Origin: Burhinus oedicnemus
Taxonomy: Eukaryota > Chordata > Aves > Charadriiformes > Burhinidae
Direction: 5' to 3'
Assembly (NCBI GenBank): GCA_008921705.1
Contig: VFFE01007100.1
Coordinates: forward strand, 1,918,356 to 1,982,355
Length of the DNA stretch: 64,000 nt
Each line of letters opens with the position of its first letter. Position 1 is the first letter of the stretch. The position numbers and the translations under genes are program-made. This document shows, one piece after another, positions 39,235-50,885 of this stretch. Under the pieces are notes generated by a model. The model ran no database searches, was not told the origin of the DNA, and was given only the letters and a program-made list of their open reading frames with translations.

Positions 39235-41517
39235 TAAATCTGTGGCTACTTTGAAAATACAGTCTTTATTGCTCAAACTAAGAGCAGTAAATAAGAAGAA
39301 GTTACAAAGGGGGTGGAAAAAAAATGTTATGATTATGGTTTAAATTTTATGAGATTAGAAACTTGTCTTTCACAACGACCTTTAATTCTGTCTTTATGAA
39401 ATAATGTAAAATTGATAGGAAATACTTTTTTCCACATCAGGAATGTGATCTGCTCTTTGGTAGCTAAGGGGAGAACACCAAAGGTGGAACAGCAACTGGA
39501 AGAGTTAACCTGCTGGGTGATCCACAGTGTTTGCCTGGTCAGAGAAGGTGCAAATCTAGAACACCAGAGTGCTTCTAGGGTAGTCTAACACATACTGAAA
39601 CTTAGATACATAAAGAGTGCCCAGGTGGGTTTGTGGGTTTTAAACTCAGACTAACATTTCTGAAGCCAGAATAAATTTCTCAGTGATAATATCACTTGAC
39701 AAAAATTCGCTTTCATTAATACATTTATAGATATGGCTAGGTGTAGCTTATAGCTCACATCACAGAGACTGTCCCATGACCAGAGAGGATGGTGCTTTAG
39801 TGGTACTCAATTTTATCAGTTGGCATAGTTAAATATACCTATATTGCTACTGCTAATTAGCAGGTTACAGAGATAATGAGAAAACTAAGATATATGAGAG
39901 ATTTATTAGAAACTGGCACCCCAGTTGAAACTCTCCGTGGAACAGATATCTGTACTTTGGGCAGGGTGTTTTTTCCATGCAGAGTGGGTATGCTATTGTC
40001 CATATTTGTCTAATTTCAGCCTAAGTAGTTCCAGATTTCAACAAAACACGATGTTTGTGAACTTTTTCCACTTCATATGTCTCTAATGACTGGGTATACT
40101 CAGCTGAACAGGGATTTGAACACTCCACTTAATAATGCTGTGAGTCTGATGGTCATGACCTAGGCCAAAAGAAATTGGTGAAATTGGCTTCTGGAATGTA
40201 CGTGCAATGTACTGTGCATGATTCTAGTTTAGCTTCAAACTGCTGAAGGATGTACATAGCTCATTTCCCAAGATGTCCTTCCTGTTTTGAATTGAACAGG
40301 AATATAGTCCTTGAAGAGGCACTGAAATATAGAGAGCTGTCTGATGGTGTTTGCTGAGCAGCCTCAAATTCCAAAGTAATTGAAACTCAGCGTTTTCTGT
40401 GAAGAGCCAAATAACTCCAACAAACAGGAAGGTGATGGACATCTTCAGAAGGAGGATTCTTGAGGATTAAATTTTAAATAACTGCCAAATAAAAATTCTG
40501 TTTTCCAAAATTAATTCCGTGTTGGACTACTGTAAGATTTATAGATAGTTCTGGAATGATACAACTTTGTGTATCAGTCACTGGAACTCTCAAAAGAATC
40601 GAGGAATTAAGACTTTGGTGCTGTTAAAATTGTCATGAAGGCCTTAGTTCCACATTATCAGCTCAGCAGTCTTTGGGACTGCTCAGCTAATTATCCATTC
40701 TGTGTGATTCTGTGGAAGATTCTGGAACACTCATTTAAAATCAACAGAGTTTTATTTTTTTCTAAGGTGCTTTTTAGAATTTCAGAATTATTTTCATAAT
40801 CAGCACTCAAGTTTCTAACAAATTGTACAAGCCTGCATTGTATTCTTGATGTCCTCAAAGTTCTCCAGGCACAGGGCATGGAGTTGAGCCAAAATCTGAT
40901 TTAGTGCACTGGACATAAATTGTAGGCTTGGATTCAAAAAACTAGGCACTGGATGCCACGTACAATAATTGAGTACTTGGATACTGAGTCCAAGAACTTC
41001 AGAGTATCAAAGTTTTGGACTGAGAGCAATATAATTTGGAATGTCAGTATTTTGAAGAATGGTAGAGCTTGTAAGAATACATCAGTGGGTTTTTTAAATA
41101 GTCACTGTGTGATTTATTAAATTTCAAATTGATAGTGGTCTACATCATGGGTACTTAACACATTTAGGTCCTATTTCTAAATATACTCTTGTACAGCAGT
41201 GAATTCGATGAATCAGATACCTGCTTTTGTGCACAAATATTCTACACAAAAAACCCTCTAGAAACACATTTTAAATCAGTTGCTCAATAAATTTAGAAAC
41301 ACTTAGAAAATAGATCTGCACATATAAACTATGTCATTAAAACCAAACAAAACTAAATTTTGTTAAGTAAAATTAATGGTGTGGAGTGATTGGAAAGTCT
41401 TTGTAATATATGGAATTAAATGTTGTAAGGGAAACAAAACATAGTCAGCAATGATGTAAAAGATACATCTCTGGGGAATAGGGTCTGATAATTCTTTCTA
41501 GATGAAAATTCTGATAG
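39235..41517. other. intergenic, no feature recognised
   Basis: AT-rich sequence with no recognisable gene, repeat family or further granulin-like module. Confidence 0.5.
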
Positions 41518-42322
41518 GTTTCTGTCATCATTTGGGCTGGGCTGACCACCAAAATGAACAACAGATGCTCTCTTTAACCTCTCCCCCCTTCAGAGAAGGG
41601 AGAGCATCTCCCTTCAGAGGAGAGGAGAGAAAATGAGAGAAAGAGAGAGACTTATGTTGAAAAGAAACTAAACTAATGAAATATTAATAATAAAACAATA
41701 AAAAGAAAATATAATGGTATTAATAAGAAAATAATGAAATATATACAATATATACAACCCATATCAAGCTCCCAGGTTGACAATCACATCACCGGCAGGC
41801 ACTGAGAAAGTCCCAGACTGGACTCAGCAATGGATGGGAACTGGATTCTGGACCTGGATTCCAGAATGCCCAGATCAGGATCAAAGGCAGACAAACAGAG
41901 TCCTCCTTGGATGCCAGCCATTGAAGAAAAAAAGCTGACCCCTTTGATCCCTCAGCTTCTATACTGAGCATGGTGCAGATGGGATGGAATACCCTGTTCA
42001 TCAGTTTTGGGTCACCTGTCCTGTTTGCTTCTCCCTACAGGTGTGACCCCTCTACACTTTTCTGCTTCCCACCTCCAACTTGGTACATGACAAAGTTAGC
42101 TGACCTTGGTTGTTACAGCAGTAAGTATAAGGAAGAGCCTCTGTGCATACCATTCCTTGGTGTAAACTATAAACCTCAGGCCTTATCACTCTGGAAGCAG
42201 ACACTGTCTGAAGAATATGCTGTTAATTTCAGAGAGTGCAGTTAGTTAGAAGAGACTTAACTGGAAAGTAAAATCAGTGGAAAGAAAATTGGTTCTGTTT
42301 TACCTCAAACCAGGACAGTTCC
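41518..42322 (-). mobile_element. solo LTR of a second avian ERV family (LTR 41523-42317)
   Basis: The + strand starts TGTCATCATTTGGGCTGGGC at 41523 and ends CTCAAACCAGGACA at 42317, giving TG...CA ends and a 795-bp LTR. Flanks are GTTTC (41518-41522) and GTTCC (42318-42322), a 5-bp target-site duplication with one substitution. On the minus strand a decayed TATA-like CAGTATAGAAG lies near 41965-41955. The A-rich stretch at 41,680-41,750 corresponds to the AT-rich 3' part of the LTR. This family differs from the LTR at 20.65 kb, although both share the 'TGAGCATG...GGTATGGAATA'-type block. No internal retroviral sequence is present. Confidence 0.8.
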
Positions 42323-42804
42323 ATTGGCCAGTTTGATTATTGGTACAATTTAGTTTTGCAAGTTTTTAATATCCACTGAATATTTTTATAGTACATCAGA
42401 TCTCTGATTGTGCTCCCTACTCTTCAACCAGTCTTACCCCTGAAATTTCTCTACCTAGAATCAATAAGGAGAATCCGATGGGAGGTACTTTCCATGAGGG
42501 ACAACCTCAGCTGCACAGATCCTCAGTCATACCACAGATTGCTGGCATCTTTGTTGGACTTTTCAAAAAAGACAATGTCCCATGACAGGATCTGAATCAG
42601 AGTCTTATCTATAGGTCACAGGTTTAAATCTAGTAGTGACAAAAATTTTAATGTGACCATTACTCAGTTTGATGCATAAGATGTGTGAGGCTTGTTAAGC
42701 CTCAGTCTAGTTTCTCTTTAGCTTTATGTTATGAGAACAATCTAGCACTACAACAAGCACTAGTAGTAATTTTAGTTCTTGTATAGAATTTTTAGCAGTA
42801 GCTC

Positions 42805-42965
42805 TTGAAGTGCTTTGTAAGGGAAGTCAGTAACATTAATCCCATTTTTAGTTAAAATCTGCATTACAGAGAGGTGAAAGTACTTCCCAAAAATCAGACT
42901 GCTTGTCAGTTACAATTCAGAAGCGGAGTGTAAATGACAGGCATCTTACTCCAGTGCACCACCCA
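42805..42965 (-). repeat. ancient MIR/L2-type retroposon relic
   Basis: The + strand shows AGTGCTTTGTAA, then TTAATCCCATTTTTAG, ACAGAGAGGTGAAAG, CTTCCCAAAAATCAGACTGC and TTACTCCAGTGCACCAC. This order matches the antisense of MIR/L2-like amniote repeats (cgctttac...atccccattttacag...cagagaggt...ttgcccaaggtcac...ccagtgctc). It is heavily diverged, as expected for an element older than birds. A CR1-L3 type origin is an alternative. Confidence 0.5.
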
Positions 42966-44810
42966 CAGGGATTGGAGCTCTTAAAAAGGAACTTCGAAGT
43001 GGAGCACCTTCTTTCAAGTCTCCAGCATGAACTTAGGTCTGGACTCTCTCAGCAAACCCTCGAGGTCCAGGAGTGCCAGGCTGGGAAACCGTTGCAGTTC
43101 CCCACCAGGTGTGGTTTGGCGGTTGTCAGTCTGGCATTCTAAATTCGTATCAGCAACACCAATTTCAGTTGTTGCTATACAAATATTTCCTAGTCTTTTG
43201 TATTTTTTATTATCTTTTTTATTTTCTTCCATGCTTAGCAGTATTTTGGAAACTTGTTGTCCTTCTTTTTTTCCCCAGCACCTTAATTGTGGCTATGAAG
43301 AGACTGGAAAGATCGTTTTTCTGTCCTTAAACTGCTTTCTGGATTTTGCATATTAACACTGCAAACTTTTTCAGACTCTACTTAAAGACCTGTTTAATAT
43401 TTAACTCAAATAAACAGAACTGTGTTTTTTATACAAAACTAGCTATTGCAGGCCAAAAAAATCTTCGGATTACTTTGTTTCAAATCATCTAAGGTAAAAA
43501 ACATGAAAGAATGGACCTTTTGTAATACTTCAGCAAGTGCTACAAAAAGTAGAATGGGAGGTAATAAGTATTTAAGAACATCTTTTCGCTGTGTATGCTA
43601 TTTGTCTGAGTAAGATTAGTTCTTTTGAGAATTAACTTAAGAAGGTGCCGTGAAGAAAAACAAGAGCAAAATACTAGGCCTGTCATAGTTCATTTAATTT
43701 TCTGCTGATTTGCCCCCAATCTGCTTCTCTTAACTCACTCTCCCCAGCTACTGTGATAAGTTTCTACTTGTTGCTGTTTTTTTCCATAGTAAAACTTTTG
43801 TCCCAGTGCCAGCACATTATGTTCCTGGTTAGAGCCATGACGTCAAATGGTACCTGGCTCCAAGCCAAGGAATGCTGCTGGGAAGGAGTGAATGAATGAA
43901 TGGATTTTTCAATTCACATTGTAGTTGCCTCTTTCGGAGCCAGGAATCTTCATGTAATATTCAGTCAACTGGCTAATGTAAATTTATCAGTGTTTCTTGA
44001 TAGAATGAGAAGGAACTTCAGCGAGGGTTCACAGTATGTACGTCAACTCAGGAAAAATATTGTGATAAACTTCAAGTTCAGAACTGGTGATAATCACTAG
44101 AACCGTGAAGGAAGGAAGAAACGTGATTCAATGCATAGTGGCTGCTAAATTCTAAATATAGTAAGAGAAAGAACCCTGTGCCTGGAATAGTTACTATCTA
44201 GTGTTCAGAAACTGAAAGGGAGGACAAATTCCAAATTATAAGAATATCTGTGAGCTCATGTAGTATGCATTTCTTTCAAAAATAATACATCCTTAACTCT
44301 GCATGACAGTACACTTCTATTATCTGTACATTTGCAAAGCTGAGGGATCAAAATTACAATTCAAATCAGAATTTACCACTGTAAATTCAGTAATTCTGAA
44401 GTGCTGATAAGAGTTTGGCCCCGAATTTTTGCTCTGATTTTTATGAAAAACCTCTCGTAAAATGTCTGTCTCAACTGGAGGCTAATGTTCAATTTACTGC
44501 CAGTTCCTTTTCATGGTTTCCTGAGTTTCAGTCCTTCCAGGAGGAGGAAGAATAATGTAACTTTGTCACATTTCTTTTCTCATTTATAATGTATTCAGTG
44601 GTAGATGATCAATATTGTATCAGTTAGTCACAAAGAATGAAGTCTGGCTAAACCCACGTCACAGTAGTTCCCTTGTTACTTGATGGCAACATGTGCAAAT
44701 TCTGGTTTAATATAGTTCTTAAGCAGTATGAGCTATAGTAGAGAGACAGCTGAAGGATTTTTATTTACTGTCTGACGTCTTGACCCCACCCTCTATCATG
44801 CAGACAGTCA
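42966..44810. other. intergenic, no feature recognised
   Basis: No gene or repeat family recognised. Overlapping open stretches at 43014-43356 lie in a T-rich segment and have no domain. Confidence 0.5.
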
Positions 44811-45235
44811 TCGAATTATAGAATCACTTAGGTTGGAAGGGACCTGGGGAAATCCAGTCCAGATCCCGCTCAAAGCAGAATCAGCATTGAATTTACACCA
44901 GTTTGCGTACATCTTTGTTCAGCTGGGTCTTGAAAACCTCCAGGGATGGAGATCCCATAACCTCTCTGAACAGCCTGGTCCAGTGCTTAATGACCCTCTC
45001 AGTGTAAAAGGTTTTCTGTATATCCAGTGAGAAGCTCCTGTTTCAGTTTTGACCCCTGACTCCTACCACCATGTGCTGCAGTAAAGACCCTTGCTGTGGA
45101 TTCTTCATTATCTCCTCGTAGCTATTGGAAGGTCCTCTCAAGCTGCCTCTTGTCTGAGCTAAGCCGGGGTCGGTTCCCTCTTCATCGGTACTGCAGTTCT
45201 CTGACTGTGTTGGTGGTGCTAACTGTGTATTCTCC
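44811..45235 (-). mobile_element. CR1 LINE 3' end, minus orientation
   Basis: The + strand begins with the inverted CR1 tail TCGAATTATAGAATCACTTA, followed by GGTTGGAAGGGACCTGGGG, AAAACCTCCAGGGATGGAGA and CTCTCTGAACAGCCTGGTCC, all antisense CR1 3' UTR. Similarity continues to about 45,200, after which the boundary is vague because CR1 copies are 5'-truncated at arbitrary points. This subfamily has a longer 3' UTR than the copy at 24 kb. Non-functional. Confidence 0.92.
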
Positions 45236-46591
45236 ACTTAGGAGAGTTTATGCAGCATTGTAGAAACAGACGCACTAAATTTTCCCTCTACTTAGTTCAG
45301 AAAAAAGGAAGCAAACCAATATCATGGTTAAAATTATGAAAAAAGAAGGTCTTGTCTAAGAGAAATAAAACTTAATTTAACTTCAAACTATTTGGATACT
45401 TAAAAAAATTCTACCCACTCTGCATATGGCATAAAGAAGCACTAATGGAGTAATATATTTGTTATAATGAGTACCAAGATAAAGAACTAGCAAGGAAATA
45501 GGCCATACTTTGAAGTTTATAGTAAGGTTATGGAATCAGATATGAAGAAAACATCTGTGAGGTCAGTTGGACTATGGAAACTTTGTCAGGGAAGGCTTAG
45601 TCAGAGTCCAAGAATACATGAAACACTTTTTATTTAGAGGCTTTCAGTCATCTTGCACCTATAGTGAAATGGAACAGGTAACTTCAGTTAGCTTCTTTCA
45701 GATTCTAGCATCTATTGTATGAAGCTTTAGTTATTGCAGTCAGTTTCTGTGTCCTTTCTAATGACACAATTAACATGGTAGGAATAACCTTTCTATTACA
45801 ATACTGTACATGCTCATCTTCAGTTTAATTACACAGAATTCTTCAACAGCCAGTTGTATGGAAAGAGTAAATTGAGTGTTTAGAGCAACCACAAAATTTA
45901 GCTAATGCACAGATTTGGCAGGAAAACAGTGCATGCTCTTGAATTTATAAGGAATAAACCAATACGCATATGGAAGATACACTGATGAATTATGTGAAAG
46001 ACCAGTGGTCCAAGAGCTGCCAAAGAGGAGACAATGGCATGGAATACCAGCTGGGGTCCATGACAAGCCTTCTGATGTATAAAGCTAGTAGCTGTTGAAG
46101 AAAGGACTAATAGTACTCAGGGCTCTTTTATAAGACACAGTAAAGAACAGTACTAAGCATCCCAATCTTTAAATTAACAAATCTGTACACTCATAGAGTA
46201 TTATGATAATAAATGTTCTACTGTTTCATAATTAAAAGACACTGTAATCCAGATTTTTTAAAAAAACACATTTTAAAATGAATTTTGCTAATTGCTGTTA
46301 CTCTTGCATGAATATAAAGGCCTACTTTTAAGTCTTCTGCTTGGTAGGAAACAGTTATAACAGTTTTAACTATTTTGGCATCCAAAAGATGCACAATACC
46401 CTGTTGTAGAAAATTACCTGGGTTCTTAGATGTATTTACTTCTTTCTTTGAAAGGACTCATGTGTGTTAGCGAAAGCATGACTCCCTGAGTATTGTGTAA
46501 AGTGACAAATACATTTTTCATGCCAGATGAATACAAAGATACATAAAAATCATTGTTCTGCATAAGTGACTAAATTCAGTAATTTAGGCCT
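45236..46591. other. intergenic, no feature recognised
   Basis: AT-rich sequence with no recognised gene or repeat. Confidence 0.5.
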
Positions 46592-46706
46592 AATGCTGCA
46601 AGTATTTATGTATGTTCTTACCTTTAATACTTTGACTATGCTTTTGAAGTCAGTGGGACCGTTCACAGTATTAGAGTTAAGTACATACATAAGCATTTGC
46701 AGCATT
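46592..46706. repeat. 115-bp imperfect palindrome, MITE-like relic
   Basis: The left arm 46592-46631 (AATGCTGCAAGTATTTATGT...) pairs with the right arm 46667-46706 (...ATAAGCATTTGCAGCATT) at 34 of 40 positions. The 35-nt middle contains TTTTGAAGTCAGTGGGA, itself near-palindromic about the same centre (46,648/46,649). This layout, with a 'gaagtcaatggga'-type centre and arms ending in 'ctgcaa', resembles old palindromic non-autonomous DNA transposons I recall from turtle, crocodile and bird genomes. The exact family name is not certain. Confidence 0.6.
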
Positions 46707-47889
46707 GAGGTGAAAAAGTCTGTGTTTAAATACAAGACTCTAAAATGATCATGCTGCACAGTATCCATCTGATTAGTCTGGTTTGGACAATGGAGGAAGA
46801 AGATACTTTGTGATCCCCTTTTTTTTTTCTGATTTGGAAAATAAAAACATAATAATGAAGAGAACAATGACACACAGCCCCTCAAGCAGATGGTGATACC
46901 ATTTTCTTCTGCATCTTGTTTTGAAAATTAATAAGTAGGACTGGCATGAATTGTTTTTATTTCTTGACTCAGTATGATTATTTGATGGTGAGTCTTGTAT
47001 ATAACTTTGCTATCACCAACTAGTCTCCAGCTTTATTGGATGTAATTGTATGTACTATAAATGGTGTACCGTAAATACCTGAGGCTGAGAGCTCCTTCAG
47101 AAGTGAACGATCTCTTCACATGCAGTACTATATAATCTGAGAAATTTTCTTCAGTACAGTTTGAAGAGAAGTAGTCTTTTAGCCTTTCAAATAAGCAAAG
47201 TTTACTGCAGAATTGGATACAGAGAAAAGACTGGAGTAGCAAACAGTCCAGGACAATGCATGCCTCAGTATATGAAATAGGTAAAACATGAGCAGTAGCA
47301 GTGGCTTCCATCCTTTTCTGAAGAAGCCAGCAGCAAACAAAGCAAAATTGTTCAGTATATCCTCTCTGAGGATATTGTCAGTGAAAAAATGCCAGTTTAT
47401 ATGATCTGTGACAAATCTGGCTGGGATGTCTGTGGATACATTGTGCCCTTAACAGCACTTGGGGTGTCAGCCAGTCAGGTCAAATTCAGTGGAACCAGAA
47501 GAATTTGTTGAGTTGGTGAAGCTGGGATCCATAGGAGGGCTTGCAGTCAGTTCTGTCTGTTAGCGTGTCTTTAATTTTGAGTTCTGACATTGTAGCTTTG
47601 AGGATTTTTTTTGCAGCTGACTGTGAGTGGACAGGGATGCAATGAACTTGTATCATGATGTGGGAAACGGCTATCACAGATGGATTACAGAACAGGGGAG
47701 AATGTTCCACTGATTGTAGCTCGCTGAGATATCTGGCTTCAAAGCAGTAAGATGACACTTACTTACGCCTCCAATAAGAGGCCGTTACCGGGGAAGAAAT
47801 ACTAATCAACCATAGAGCCAAAGGTGCTTCTAGCGTAATTGTGACAACTGGTACTTTGTATTAAAGCAGTCCAGTGAAATGTAATATAA
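46707..47889. other. intergenic, no feature recognised
   Basis: AT-rich, no recognised gene. A T-rich stretch at 46,819-46,830 is the only simple repeat noticed. Confidence 0.5.
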
Positions 47890-48053
47890 TGTAACTGTCC
47901 TTCCAGAGAAAAACAAGTCATATCAGTGAAGTGCCGTTTTACTGATTTGTTTCTACATGACGGGTTTCTCCTAGAACATCTCATGCACCTCTTCACACCT
48001 CTCACCTACATGATATGTGCCTCCAAAGGTCCGTAGTGTAGACCTAGCATAAG
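47890..48053 (-). repeat. ancient hAT-like MITE relic
   Basis: On the minus strand the segment begins GGTCTACACTACGGACCTTT (at 48046), then GGAGGCACATATCATGTAGGTGAGAGGTGTGAA. This resembles the start of a hAT-type non-autonomous element of sauropsids that I recall as 'gtctacactac.gacctttg...atgttggt.aggggtgtga'. The far end is not defined, and I set it where similarity becomes doubtful. The assignment rests on memory of the family, so it is tentative. Confidence 0.35.
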
Positions 48054-50641
48054 GCTTTAATGCTTCAGTGTTCTTTTCCTTAAAAATTGCAACAGCTCCT
48101 TTTTCTCATAGAAGTAAAGGGCACAGTAGTGGGTGTGGGAACTTTGTAATGGGTGGACCTCAAAACTTCACATTTTATTTGGGTTAGTTCCCCAAAATTT
48201 CCATGCTGCTAGCCCAACCAATTCAAACTGTTTTGATCTGCAGAATTAAGCACAATATAATAGGACTGGGTTATATGGTGGCACTTTTGAATCCAGACAG
48301 TGTCACAACACATAAGTACAAAGAGGTAAATAATAACAATTAACTGGACTTCGTTGAACCTCCCCAGAAATATTCTGTTTTATTCACAGCAAAGGTTCAG
48401 AACTGCTCATGTTTTAATGGAACCACTTCACTCATCCCTAAATGAAAACAGTTGCAAAGAGTGTCCAATGTACATAGCCCTGGGCACTGTAAAACAATCA
48501 AATGAAAAGACTTTTCTTTGTCTTATTTATTTACTTGAAGCTAAAGAAAAATGCCAAAATTCTGCCCTTGAACAAATCACCACTTTTTACATACTTTACC
48601 CCAGGCAGAAGTTCCAGTTTTTTCCTAAGTTATGATTTGGTTTTGTTTGTATTTGTGTTTGCATATTTTTGTATATCTTATTTGTTTACTTTTCCTGCTT
48701 CTTAAAATTGTCTCTTCTCTTTAGAAGTGGGGGAGAAGGAAAGAAATTGAGGTGAAACCACAACATGTTTTCATTTTCATCTAACAAACAGATCTTTTTT
48801 TCACAAGCTTCTGCAGGCACTAAATACCAAATATGGCTTGAGACAATAAATTATAATGTTCTACAGAGAATGCAGAGCTGGGAAAAGAACAAATGCAAGT
48901 GTTTGCAACATGTGTTAAGAGAGATAGCTGATTGAGATTTCTTTGTTAACTCTACATTGTCTCACAGTTTATATTTGTAAAAGATAATAATGATATTATT
49001 TATCCTTGTGCTGCTAACATTCAGTTTGCCAGAGTCTTTACAAGTGCAAATATGTATCATTATTTCTGTTTTTCAAATATATTTCTTATAAAAGTATCAA
49101 AATCCCCATGGAAGTTAAGGCTGGCATTTCAAAAGCCTGTCTTATGTTGGTTTTCATTGATGGCTGCTTGGTGAATATTCTGTGTTGTAACTTATAAGGA
49201 AGCTGAATCTTAGGTTGAGCAACAGGTAAGCTAATCAGCATTAGAGAAAACTGGAGGGAAAGATAGAAAACTTCACTTACCACTAATTTCAAAGAGGGCT
49301 CAATTACCTGCAACAACATCATCCGGGAAGATTTCCTTTCGTGTGTCAACACAGCATAAAGCCAAGCAATTCATTTGTACTATGTCAAGGAAAGGTTCTA
49401 CAGAAATGAAATTATGTAAGGGGGCCTTAATGTAAAGGAGACAGAAGTCTTGTTTTGTTCTGTTTGATATATTATTCTATATGTGCCTGTTGTCAGAATC
49501 TTATCTTTAGACACCTTCACATCAGGATTAGATGTCATTTCATAGAGTCTCTCTGGGACACTGGAATTCTACAACAGTACAGTCAAATGAGCTAGATCCC
49601 AGTGACTCCATGTTCTGCAAGGACCCAGTTAGAGTCCAAGGAGTGCAACATCAGAAGCAATTTATTTTCTCCGCCCTGGGTTCTGTCACTGTGTCCTTGT
49701 TTCACCTTCTCTCGCCCAAACTAGAATTCTTTCCTTCCTTGATCATTCAGCGTAACATTCATTTCTTATCACCAGATGAACCTCACATACTTCTATGCTC
49801 AAACAAACTGTACAAAAATTAACTGGGCAGGTCCTATGAAATGCTGAAGCATTTAATTATCTCTGTCCTGCTTTAACAAGCTCTACCAAAAAATGTAAAT
49901 TTCATGGATAATGAGATGATAAATGAGATAAGGATCAATTCCTATCTTTGAGGCCTGTATGTCTTATACCTCCTCGTGCTGCTGCAGAAATCAAAGGTAA
50001 ACTCTGCATATTGAGATTTGCCCTGAGAAAACTGAACATTGAAAAAGAAATGCTTGTTTATTAGATGAATTTGCTTCATCAAGGATTACCCTGATTCTTT
50101 TAAATAAGGATGGAAAGAACAGTCTTCTGACTTTGCAGATTTGTGTATATAGATAAGTTATAAGGAGTGTTCAGAAAGTCAGGTCAGTTCATAGGTTAGC
50201 CCGTGTAAGTTTTGTGTTGTAAACAGGTATGCGTTTGTATGTAGCTTTTTGGATGTAGTAAAACATGTATTTGTTTAAAAAATTATGTCAGAAAAATGTC
50301 CTTCTTGGGTAAAGATTGAATACAATTGAAGGGACCCTGAGGATCAGCAGGACTTAAGTGGGCAAGGACAATGCAGGAAGTTACTTAATTACAAAAATAT
50401 GTCCAAATCAAAAATATGTGTCTGGAAAAGCTAGGTTTGGTTGAAGGGATAGGCACCTGAAAACCCACAATCTACACAAACATAAATCTCTTGCTTCCAT
50501 CATACATATACTTATAGTGAAAAAACATATGTATTTGCTTAATGTTTGTGATTTCCCAATCTTCTGCACATTTGCACATTTTTACATTGCTGTAAAATTA
50601 GCGTAATTTGCTTAGTTAGGAGTTTGGGATTTTTTGAGAAG
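48054..50641. other. intergenic, no feature recognised
   Basis: AT-rich sequence. The open stretches present are below 100 codons and have no recognisable domain. Confidence 0.5.
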
Positions 50642-50885
50642 GAATCATAGAATATTTGTGGCTGGAAGGGACTTCTGTAGGTCATGTAGTCCAACTCCCC
50701 AGCCCAAAGCAGGACCAAGATAAAGCATTTTACTCAGGATTGTGTCTAGTTTGAATATTTCTAACAATAGTGACTCCAGAAGCTCCTCACAAGGCAAGCT
50801 GTTCCCGTGCTAGAGACCACTCTCACAGTAAAAAAGCTTTTTCTTACAGTGAAGTTGAATTTCCTGTGTTTCATTATGTGCCTGT
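50642..50885 (-). mobile_element. CR1 LINE 3' end, minus orientation
   Basis: The + strand begins AATCATAGAATATTTGTGGC, then TGGAAGGGACTTCTGTAGGT and AGTCCAACTCCCCAGCCCAA. Later it has AGGCAAGCTGTTCCCGTGCT and AGTAAAAAAGCTTTTTCTTA. All are antisense CR1 3' UTR. It is more diverged than the copies at 24 and 62 kb, so older. The 5' (right) end is an arbitrary truncation near 50,885. Confidence 0.9.
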
